Shown: in pieces, positions 1 through 6,544 of the stretch
How the letters are laid out: each line of letters opens with the position of its first letter
Position numbering within the stretch: the first letter of the stretch is position 1
Origin: an uncultured Lachnospiraceae bacterium
Lineage (GTDB): Bacteria > Bacillota > Clostridia > Lachnospirales > Lachnospiraceae
Direction of reading: 5' to 3'
Assembly (NCBI GenBank): GCA_910587085.1
Contig: CAJUMC010000067.1
Location: 1-16,216, forward strand
DNA length: 16,216 nucleotides
Notes under the pieces: model-generated
The model's database searches: none
The model's input: only the letters and a program-made list of their open reading frames with translations
Told to the model about the DNA's origin: nothing
Translations under genes and position numbers: made by a program

Positions 1-17
1 TTGTAAAATATTAAGTT

Positions 18-1085
18 TCAAGGAACAATTGGGGCTTTTGACCCCAGCATCATGTCATTAAAGGTGGTCGTTGTTCTCTTGCCATCATCTCCAACGCTAT
101 ATGATTGTTCCTTAAAAAACATATTTTTTGATGTGGCTAATGGACAAACCAGACATCCTGCTCTGCTATTGCCTTTTTTATATGCATCGTTGAGTATTAG
201 ATTTCTTTCATACATGTAAATGAATAATTCGGCTGAATTCCATTCCAAAATAGGATGGCAGCTATACTGTCCTCGTACTTTTTCTCCAAGACTTACTTCT
301 TCATATTCACTTCGAGATGCACTTTCATCCCCCCTAATTCCAGTAAAGGCCATTCCACGAAAGTGAGGATTCTCTGTATATTCTCTCAGCTTAATAATCT
401 GAGGTGCTGTTTTATGGACACTACAGCACCAACGCATCGTTTGCGCCGGGGGACCGAATTTATCCCATGTGTATTCAGGATCAAACTCACTTCTTGATCT
501 TAGAAAGTCGATGCCTTCTTCTTTGCAATCTTTTTCTACCTTATCTACAACATCATATGTGTCCGGGAACTCCATTTTCGTGTCACCAAATAAAACCTTG
601 ACCTTATTATGCGGCAAAGCCCTCTGGACAAGGTCTAACGCAACAACACTATCCTTCCCACCGCTAAAAGCCACATAAAACACATCTACTTTCTCGCGGT
701 ATTCCACGTAGGTGTTATATATTTTCTTTATCGTGTCCTGAACCAGTTTCTCAAGAAGGTCACGATTCTTTTCAACCATCGCTGGTATATCCACGAATCG
801 GAGCGGCATGCCATTTGGCTCCGGGTTCTCTACAATGATTATTTCTGGTGCAGTATAAATTGATCCTCCTTTCGTTTTAGCTACGAGCCTTCCTCGGTAG
901 TAGTAGTTGTTGGCTTCAGCCCACATATAAGGGTACATGTCATTTCGGCCATATTGCCAATATTGATCGAATCCCAATATGTCTAATTCTTTGTAGTAAA
1001 CAGGTCTTGGCTCCTTACTGAAATTCAATTGAGAGCTGTTAAGAAGCAATCCACCTGTATCTATATCCCAGCTATATGAGTACAT
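18..1085 (-). CDS. PAPS-reductase-family ATP-pyrophosphatase (DndC/CysH-like), probably truncated at C-terminus
   Basis: The 355-residue product has the adenine-nucleotide alpha-hydrolase fold of the PAPS reductase family. The PP-loop SGGKDS lies at about residues 141-146, followed by FGDTKMEFP at about 167-175, a WCC pair at 219-221, GIRGDESASR at about 249-258, C276 and a CLVC pair (C311/C314). Cysteines spread like this resemble the iron-sulfur ligands of DndC, which works in DNA phosphorothioation; classical CysH enzymes reduce PAPS in sulfate assimilation. The first ~100 residues, rich in Tyr/Trp, are an extra domain I cannot name. The start is 4 bp after the stop of the 546-residue gene, so the two are probably co-transcribed. 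The reading frame ends shortly after TTTTFNDMML in a run that looks foreign to the family, close to a GGGG/CCCC hairpin at 33-47, so the C-terminal part may be lost. The family is secure; the substrate (DNA, tRNA or sulfate) is not. Confidence 0.8.
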   Translation of the reverse strand: MYSYSWDIDTGGLLLNSSQLNFSKEPRPVYYKELDILGFDQYWQYGRNDMYPYMWAEANNYYYRGRLVAKTKGGSIYTAPEIIIVENPEPNGMPLRFVDIPAMVEKNRDLLEKLVQDTIKKIYNTYVEYREKVDVFYVAFSGGKDSVVALDLVQRALPHNKVKVLFGDTKMEFPDTYDVVDKVEKDCKEEGIDFLRSRSEFDPEYTWDKFGPPAQTMRWCCSVHKTAPQIIKLREYTENPHFRGMAFTGIRGDESASRSEYEEVSLGEKVRGQYSCHPILEWNSAELFIYMYERNLILNDAYKKGNSRAGCLVCPLATSKNMFFKEQSYSVGDDGKRTTTTFNDMMLGSKAPIVP

Positions 1086-1089
1086 AGCA

Positions 1090-2730
1090 TTATTTCTCCT
1101 TCTTTTTTCGCTTTGCCCGTGCTTTTATCATTAACGTCTCTATGCCGGCGTAGGTGCGTCGGGCAATATATCCATTGTCGGAAAGGTAATTGAGCACATC
1201 CTTCTTTTGAAGTGTTACTCCGCTTTCCGCAAGAATATCTGTAATCAGGTCATCAAAGCTGTCATATACATTTTCTTTTTTAACCATAGCACCAACAACC
1301 ACATTTCTGTTGTATCCACCATGCATCAGATAGTATTGTTTGCTATGAAAGGCCACATAATGCTCAAGAAGATATGGTGTCCACGGATGAGAAGCCTCTG
1401 GGAAGATTCCAAAGTCTCTTATCTCTGGCAGAGCAAGATAGTTCTCGGTACAAAAACGTCCTAAAATCTTGTCTGTTTCTTTCACCTGAAAACTCACATC
1501 GCTTCTAGACACGAAGTGCTCCTGACTTACCCTGGCAGCATTCTGGTATAAAGAATCAAAGTATATTGTTGAGCCCATGTTCTCTGCAAAAGCAAGAAGC
1601 GCTGAAAGCGTGAAGCTTTTCTGTTCTGCACCATACGAAGCAAAGACATCACTCATGGAAAGCTCATTATCTTTACTACTGATAATATTCCCTGTAAAAG
1701 TGAACTGATCTCCAAGCTTGAACTTAAGTGCGTCTCTCCATCCGATTACAGAGAACATGGAATTTCTTTCATTTATATACGGATACTTTCCCTTTGTTGC
1801 GTCATACAGCTCGTTTCCGCTGATAAATGCGTGTCTTTTGATTTCTTCATCGATGAGAGCTGATATATTCTTAAGTTCCTCATCTGTCAACAAAAGCGAA
1901 TCCGCATGGAAATATTCGCCCTTGCTATTTCGAACAAACTCTCCATGTGTTCCTAAAAGAGTTCTGATACGGTCGGAAGGTATGTGGGATAGCGTCTTAC
2001 ACAAATCATCCACTTCCATAGGCAGACCGTGCTCTTTAAGGCATGTGCGCACATCCTCTATAGGATCAACTGATGACCACCTCTCATTTGACAGATAACT
2101 TCTTGTCGTAAAATACTTATTTCCAGCTATATATGTAATATAAGATTTCAGCATCTCTGCGTTATAAATGTTCTGATCAAGGAAATCCTCTGAGAATTCC
2201 TTGAAAAGAGCCTCATAATATACTACGTTCTTTCCCTCTTCAAAGTTTTTGTCGATAAAATAAATCAGCTTATCTCGCAACTCATCACTTAACATTACCT
2301 GTGGAGCATAGATTCGTCCTTGATGCTCTATTCCACAAAGGCTGATTATCTTTTCTATATCATCAGATTCCTGCTGCAGCGCATATCCGTTAATATCTTC
2401 GAAATAGCGACGAAATTTTTTCATTTCAATGGATGAACCCAATCGGTATCCACGTGGAAAGTTTTGCATCAACACAGCCTTAAAAGGCTTTAAATCCACC
2501 TGAGCATCTTCTGTCTTAGATACGACATTGGTTCTTTTTAAAGAAGAAGATTTGTCCGGAATTGTCCAAGCATCATTCTGTTCAGTATATTCTATTGTCA
2601 TCACGGAAGTCTCCCTGCTTTTCTCAGAAAGTTTGTTTTCCTTTGCAGTCGTTGTCAGCACTACCTTTGGTGATGAATCATCCTGAGTGTATTGAATAAG
2701 AAAATTCAAAGCAAAGCTTATTCTTCCCAT
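1090..2730 (-). CDS. Hypothetical 546-residue protein linked to the PAPS-reductase-like gene
   Basis: I do not recognise a named family. The protein is soluble, with no signal peptide or membrane segment, and ends in a basic tail (KARAKRKKKEK). The middle, about residues 180-340, reads like successive helical modules of winged-helix type, for example the stretch with GLPMEVDDL, IRTLLG, GEYFHADSL and LLTDEEL, which would suit DNA or protein binding; this is an inference from pattern, not a match. It ends 4 bp before the PAPS-reductase-like gene, so the two probably form one operon and may act together. The ATG used here lies inside the end of an upstream frame (13-bp overlap), which is typical of an operon, but no good ribosome binding site precedes it. 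An alternative ATG at 2601 has AGGGAG 9 bases upstream. Base composition is AT-rich compared with the genes from 3386 on. Confidence 0.7.
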   Translation of the reverse strand: MGRISFALNFLIQYTQDDSSPKVVLTTTAKENKLSEKSRETSVMTIEYTEQNDAWTIPDKSSSLKRTNVVSKTEDAQVDLKPFKAVLMQNFPRGYRLGSSIEMKKFRRYFEDINGYALQQESDDIEKIISLCGIEHQGRIYAPQVMLSDELRDKLIYFIDKNFEEGKNVVYYEALFKEFSEDFLDQNIYNAEMLKSYITYIAGNKYFTTRSYLSNERWSSVDPIEDVRTCLKEHGLPMEVDDLCKTLSHIPSDRIRTLLGTHGEFVRNSKGEYFHADSLLLTDEELKNISALIDEEIKRHAFISGNELYDATKGKYPYINERNSMFSVIGWRDALKFKLGDQFTFTGNIISSKDNELSMSDVFASYGAEQKSFTLSALLAFAENMGSTIYFDSLYQNAARVSQEHFVSRSDVSFQVKETDKILGRFCTENYLALPEIRDFGIFPEASHPWTPYLLEHYVAFHSKQYYLMHGGYNRNVVVGAMVKKENVYDSFDDLITDILAESGVTLQKKDVLNYLSDNGYIARRTYAGIETLMIKARAKRKKKEK

Positions 2731-2825
2731 CTGTCGTTTGTGAGTGAATTAAACACCTTACTCTGTTCAATATTGCTACGAATCTTCTTAAAACAACCAC
2801 AACCATATTCACATAAAAAGAATTT
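2718..2825 (-). pseudogene. C-terminal remnant of a third operon gene
   Basis: On the minus strand a 35-codon open stretch with no usable ATG ends at a TAA at 2718-2720. It reads KFFLCEYGCGCFKKIRSN and continues to a tail NSLTNDRWEE. The stop lies 13 bases inside the downstream 546-residue gene, a layout expected of the last codons of an upstream operon gene. An in-frame TGA at 2826-2828 closes it on the 5' side. The Cys-rich CEYGCGC is protein-like, but no family is identifiable. It could instead be a very short peptide starting at a non-standard codon. I infer that the body of the gene was lost. Confidence 0.4.
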
Positions 2826-2879
2826 TCAAAATTTTTGCTTTCTAGCCTGTTACTCTATTTCCCGAAACACCATATACAG

Positions 2880-3152
2880 CTAAGAAAACTGTGCCGGAGA
2901 AACCTTCTTTGTAAGCCAAGAAACAAATGCAGCTTCGCCATCAGTTTGCCATCAGCCATTAACCATTACCTTTTTCAATAATTCTTCACATTTGCGGTAG
3001 AAACTAATGGTATCATCATCCGTCTGCGCCTCTATTCGTATTAATCGGCCAATTTCCATTTCTTTACGAATCATACTCTTTCCGATTCTCGATGTCGGAA
3101 TTTCCAGATACAGCGATTTCGACAATCCATCAGCTCATAGTATTACTTTCAT
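2880..3152 (-). pseudogene. Small gene interrupted by two in-frame TGA codons
   Basis: From an ATG at 3150-3152, with AAGGTG 5 bases upstream, the frame reads MKVIL, then TGA at 3135-3137, then ADGLSKSLYLEIPTSRIG through EELLKKVMVNG, then TGA at 2952-2954, then WQTDGEAAFVSWLTKKV to PAQFS and a TAG at 2880-2882. The whole frame is 91 codons. All three segments look coding: mixed hydrophobic/charged, no low complexity, same frame. The second TGA is followed directly by TGG. I do not recognise the family. The simplest reading is a small accessory or mobile-element gene with two nonsense mutations; initiation after the first TGA, leaving about 60 residues, is possible. Confidence 0.45.
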
Positions 3153-3385
3153 AATTCACCTTCAAATTATGAGTTGTCTCGCTGACATCTTAATCACAGC
3201 CTCACCCCTGCGTTATCCAAATCACGAACTCAACCCTACCGCTAAAACATTCAAATTGGCCACTCCCCCCTCCGGAAAATCGTTTAGATACATTCTGCTG
3301 GGGCGTTTTTTGCGGTCACTTTCTCTTTTATGTTGCTGACAGTCAGATGCCTGAAAAGCCAGTAGCTACGGCACTTTTTCACACC
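3153..3385. other. Gene-free stretch at the boundary of the AT-rich island
   Basis: I see no credible gene. On the minus strand this is the 5' side of the broken small gene. It contains an 11-codon open frame from a GTG (minus strand, ending at a TGA just before the AAGGTG site), and a palindromic GTAGCTAC near 3362. The sharp change from AT-rich sequence to the GC-rich core occurs at its end, so it probably contains the junction of the acquired segment. I found no terminal inverted repeats by eye. Confidence 0.4.
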
Positions 3386-5092
3386 TTATTCCTCCACCCT
3401 TGACATCAACACGACACACTCCACATGCCCCCCCTGCCCAAACTGGTCCACGCCTCTTGCCTTCACAAACTCATACCCATTCTCCCCCAAAAACTTCACA
3501 TCCCGCGCCAGCGTGGCCGGGTCGCAGGAAACATAAACTACCCTTTCCGGCTGCATCGCTGCAATTGTCTGCAGCAGCGCCTCGTCGCAGCCCTTGCGCG
3601 GCGGGTCAACCACCACAACATCAGCGCGCATCCCCCCGCCGCTCTTCTCATACTGCTGCGGAAGTACCTCCTCCGCCGCACCGACAAAAAACTCTGCATT
3701 TGTGATCCCGTTCAGTTCGGCATTTTTGCGGGCGTCCTCGATGGCCTGCGGCACAATCTCCACACCGTAAACCATTTTCGCACGCTGCGCCAGGAACAGG
3801 GAGATGGTGCCGATGCCGCAGTACAGATCCCATACTGTCTCATCCCCCTTCAAATCCGCATACTCGAGCGCCAGCTCATAGAGACGGCGCGTCTGCCGCG
3901 GATTGACCTGATAGAAAGACAGAGGCGAGATCCGATAGCAGATCGGCCCGATATAATCCGTAATATAAGGCTCCCCATACAGCGGCACAACCCCGCTGCC
4001 GAGAATCCGGTTTGTTTTCTCCGTATTGATATTCAGACAGAAACTGGCAAGCCTGTATGTCGTAACTTCCGCCCTGTCCGCCGGCACTTTCGTATCCTGC
4101 TCCGCAAAAACCGCTCCGCCGCTTTCCCCGGTATCTGCATAACCCGCAGGCGGCTTTGTGTATCTTTCAGCAAACGCTGCTCCGCCGTTTCCCCTGCCAA
4201 CCGAATTTCCTGCCGGCTTCGGCGCGTACCTGCCCAGCTCCGCAGACATCCCTCCGCAGTCTTCCCAGCCAGCCTCTTCAGCCGCCGGTATTCCCGCACT
4301 TCGCTCTGCCGCCCCCAAAACCTTCGCTGTTTCTGCAGTCTCTCCATGGCTTCTCTCATTCCACCGCTCCACCGCGCATTCCAGCTTCTGACGCAGCAGC
4401 TCCGCCTGCGGCAGCTCCGTTCCGTTAATCACCATACAGATCATAATCTCGCCGGTTGCGAAGCCGACGCGCGTGAGGACGTGGCGCACCAGACCCGTGT
4501 GCGTGTTCTCGTCGTAGGGCTGCGCGCCGCTCTCAATTAGATATTCGCGGACGGCGGCCACCAGCGCCTCGTTTACCGGCGCCTGGATGTAGCAGCGCTC
4601 CGTCTCGATAATGCTGTGCGTGCGGCCGGCGTAAAATCCGATCGCCGGCCTGCCGTCCCGCGTCCTTCCAACCGGGAACTGTGCTTTGTTGCGGTAGAAA
4701 AACGGCTCGTCCATGCCGATCATCGGCTCCAGTTTCACGTTCTGAACGCCGCCGATGCGCTCCAGGCAGTCACGGAGCTTGTTATGTTTGTACTCCAGCT
4801 GCTTCTCGTAGGAGAGATGCTGCAGCTGGCAGCCGCCGCACGGCCCGGCTGCCGGACAGCGCGGCGCTACACGGTCGGAAGACGGGGTCAGCAGCTGCTC
4901 CACGCGGGCATAGCCGTAATTTTTCTTCAGCTTCAGCACGCGGGCCCGAATGATATCACCCGGCACGGCGTCCCGGACAAAAAAGGTGAAGCCGTCGAGA
5001 CGCCCGATGCCCTCGCCTTCATTTCCGAGCGCTTCGATGTGCAGCTCAAACAGATCATTTTTCTTAAGCGCGCAGCCTGCAGACTTCTTCAT
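3386..5092 (-). CDS. rlmD: 23S rRNA (uracil-5-)-methyltransferase, RlmD/RumA (TrmA) family, with a repetitive insert
   Basis: The protein should use SAM to methylate C5 of a uridine in 23S rRNA. An N-terminal TRAM-type RNA-binding domain (about 10-68) is followed by iron-sulfur cysteines C79-x5-C85-x2-C88 and C167, then the methyltransferase domain: SFYQVNP (about 392-398), DLYCGIGTISLFLA (about 422-435), VVVDPPRKGCDEAL (about 493-506) and VYVSCDPATLARD, whose C523 is the expected nucleophile. The family usually has about 450 residues; this one has 568, because about 100 Ala/Gly/Glu-rich residues (about 245-342) with internal repeats are inserted before the catalytic domain. I chose the ATG at 5090-5092 because AAGGAGG lies just upstream; the frame is open further upstream but that part is not family-like. 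The specific position methylated (1939 or another) cannot be told from sequence, as clostridia often have several paralogues. Confidence 0.9.
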   Translation of the reverse strand: MKKSAGCALKKNDLFELHIEALGNEGEGIGRLDGFTFFVRDAVPGDIIRARVLKLKKNYGYARVEQLLTPSSDRVAPRCPAAGPCGGCQLQHLSYEKQLEYKHNKLRDCLERIGGVQNVKLEPMIGMDEPFFYRNKAQFPVGRTRDGRPAIGFYAGRTHSIIETERCYIQAPVNEALVAAVREYLIESGAQPYDENTHTGLVRHVLTRVGFATGEIMICMVINGTELPQAELLRQKLECAVERWNERSHGETAETAKVLGAAERSAGIPAAEEAGWEDCGGMSAELGRYAPKPAGNSVGRGNGGAAFAERYTKPPAGYADTGESGGAVFAEQDTKVPADRAEVTTYRLASFCLNINTEKTNRILGSGVVPLYGEPYITDYIGPICYRISPLSFYQVNPRQTRRLYELALEYADLKGDETVWDLYCGIGTISLFLAQRAKMVYGVEIVPQAIEDARKNAELNGITNAEFFVGAAEEVLPQQYEKSGGGMRADVVVVDPPRKGCDEALLQTIAAMQPERVVYVSCDPATLARDVKFLGENGYEFVKARGVDQFGQGGHVECVVLMSRVEE

Positions 5093-5298
5093 TCCAGCCT
5101 CCTCCTTGCTCTCTCCTGGTTCCCGTTCATGCCGTTTGTTCGGCTCTCTCCGCCGCACCGATGCCTGACATTTATGACATGGTAATCCCATCGCTTACCG
5201 GGCAGCTGAATATGCTTGTTCCCTTCGATTCGCCTGCAGCCAGGACAAAATCCATCTTTATCCCGCGGATGTCCTCTTCCTTTTTCTGCTCCGTCCAC
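5089..5298 (-). CDS. Possible Cys-containing small protein coupled to rlmD
   Basis: A 69-codon frame from GTG at 5296-5298 ends in a TGA that overlaps the ATG of rlmD (ATGA), the arrangement of translational coupling. It contains FCPGCRRIEG and a later HRCGGES, so a CxxC/HxC metal site is conceivable. The C-terminal end is Arg/Glu-rich because it reads through the rlmD ribosome binding site, which argues against it. No good ribosome binding site stands before the GTG. It competes with the 5172-5321 frame. Confidence 0.22.
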   Translation of the reverse strand: MDGAEKGRGHPRDKDGFCPGCRRIEGNKHIQLPGKRWDYHVINVRHRCGGESRTNGMNGNQERARRRLE

Positions 5299-5321
5299 GA
5301 TTCCGGGTCCGACTGCCTCAC
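5172..5321 (-). CDS. Possible small protein between the exoribonuclease and rlmD genes
   Basis: A 49-codon frame starts at a GTG (5319-5321) with AAAGGG 8 bases upstream and ends at TAA 5172-5174. It reads in part EQKKEEDIRGIKMDFVLAAG and SIFSCPVSDGITMS. The composition is protein-like with a charged N-terminal half, but no family is recognised. It overlaps another small frame on the same strand, so at most one of the two is likely to be real. Position within a same-strand gene series and the ribosome binding site favour this one slightly. Confidence 0.3.
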   Translation of the reverse strand: MRQSDPESWTEQKKEEDIRGIKMDFVLAAGESKGTSIFSCPVSDGITMS

Positions 5322-5430
5322 CTCTAATTCCCTTTACATACCTGCAGAATCAGCTTTCTGCCCCGGCCAGGCGGCCTCGCCCCGTTCCCTCATACTGCCT
5401 TCCGGGTTCAGCCCTGTTCGCCGTCTCCTC

Positions 5431-6369
5431 TCAGCATGTCCTCTTCAGATTTGACTCAAACATCCTCTGATATCCGATCCACTCCAGCTTCTCGTCCGCA
5501 CCCGCAAAAAGTTCCTTTAAAGTCTCCAGCTTCGCATCCGCGTTATCCGCGATATTGAGTGCGAATGCCTCGGCGATGGCCGGCTTTTTCGGGGAGCCGT
5601 ATTCCAGCTCGCCGTGATGCGCAAGGATGCAGTGGAGCAGCTCTGCCTCAAGCTTTTTCGGGAAGCCCGGGACAGCGCGGCAGCGCTCGCTGATCTGAGC
5701 TGCTCCTATGTAAATATGGCCGAGGAGATTGCCCTCGTCCGTATAATCGTTCTCCGGGAACGGCGAAATTTCTACCAGCTTGCCGATATCGTGCAGTATC
5801 GCGGCAGTCAGCAGCAGGTCGCGGTTCAGAAGCGGATAGCTGTCTGCGAGGAAAACGCAGAATTTCGTTACGCTGACGGTGTGCTCGAGCAGGCCGCCGA
5901 TAAAACCGTGATGGACCGCCTTCGCAGCGGAATGCTTTTTAAAGCGCGCCAGCAGCTCCTTGTCCTCCGCGAAGCAGCCGTTCAGCAGCGCGTTCAGATG
6001 CGGCTCCTTCACCATGGCAATGTAGCCGTTCAGCTCTCTGCACATCTCCTCGATATTCCGCGAGGTTACCGGCATGTAATCCGCCGGATCGTACTCCCCC
6101 TCCTGACATCGGCGCACGCGCTTCACATTGAGCTGCAGCGCACTCTGAAAGCTTGTCACCTGCCCGTCCACACAGATATAATCCATCGCCTCAAAATGCT
6201 CGATGCCCGGGCCCAGCTCCCACACCTTTGCGTCGATGGTGCCCGTTTTATCCTGCAGCAGCAGAGAATAATAACTTTTTCCCGTCTTGGTTTTCAGCTG
6301 CTGCAGCTGCTTGCACAAATAGATTTCCTTAATCGTCTCGCCTTCTCGAAGTTCCGCCAAATATCTCAT
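5431..6369 (-). CDS. yhaM: YhaM-type 3'-5' exoribonuclease (OB fold plus HD domain)
   Basis: The 312-residue product matches the usual length of YhaM (about 314). An N-terminal OB-fold (about 1-90, with YYSLLLQDKTGTIDAKVW) precedes an HD-type metal phosphohydrolase domain: H163 in LLEHT, the H193-D194 pair in ILHDIGKL, H251/H252 in LAHHGELEYGS, and a late Asp in ADNADAK. YhaM degrades RNA, and single-stranded DNA, from the 3' end with metal help; the cell location is the cytoplasm. I chose the ATG at 6367-6369 because GGAGG stands 5 bases upstream and because family members begin MRYL-like; the open frame extends about 49 codons upstream without family character. It lies just downstream of the terminator of the HtrA-like gene, so it probably has its own promoter, which I could not place with confidence. 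Confidence 0.88.
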   Translation of the reverse strand: MRYLAELREGETIKEIYLCKQLQQLKTKTGKSYYSLLLQDKTGTIDAKVWELGPGIEHFEAMDYICVDGQVTSFQSALQLNVKRVRRCQEGEYDPADYMPVTSRNIEEMCRELNGYIAMVKEPHLNALLNGCFAEDKELLARFKKHSAAKAVHHGFIGGLLEHTVSVTKFCVFLADSYPLLNRDLLLTAAILHDIGKLVEISPFPENDYTDEGNLLGHIYIGAAQISERCRAVPGFPKKLEAELLHCILAHHGELEYGSPKKPAIAEAFALNIADNADAKLETLKELFAGADEKLEWIGYQRMFESNLKRTC

Positions 6370-6494
6370 AACAACCTCCGTGTCACAGCAAAAATTATCG
6401 TTCCGGTTCCTTCCAATGCCCTTTCGGACAAAATATCTCATTTTATGCGATCCTATTTTACCGCAGTGCGCGTATTCTGGCAAGTCAAATCTGC

Positions 6495-6539
6495 TGATTT
6501 TATTAAAAGCGGGCATGCAGTCTGACTGCCATGCCCGCT
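6495..6539 (-). terminator. Rho-independent terminator after the HtrA-like gene
   Basis: Read on the minus strand, the perfect 10-bp stem AGCGGGCATG/CATGCCCGCT (6508-6517 and 6530-6539) encloses a further CAGT/ACTG pairing and is followed by TTTTAATAAAAT. It begins 5 bases after the HtrA-like stop codon, the classic place for an intrinsic terminator. Confidence 0.85.
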
Positions 6540-6544
6540 CCCTG

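Noticed and set aside
3425..4540. Long plus-strand open frame across rlmD (371 codons)
   Set aside because: It is antisense to clear RlmD motifs, rich in Arg/Leu/Pro/His and without family character, as expected of a shadow frame in GC-rich DNA.
5614..6525. Plus-strand open frame of 303 codons across the yhaM gene
   Set aside because: The minus strand encodes a complete YhaM-type protein with all HD residues; the plus frame has no recognisable domain.
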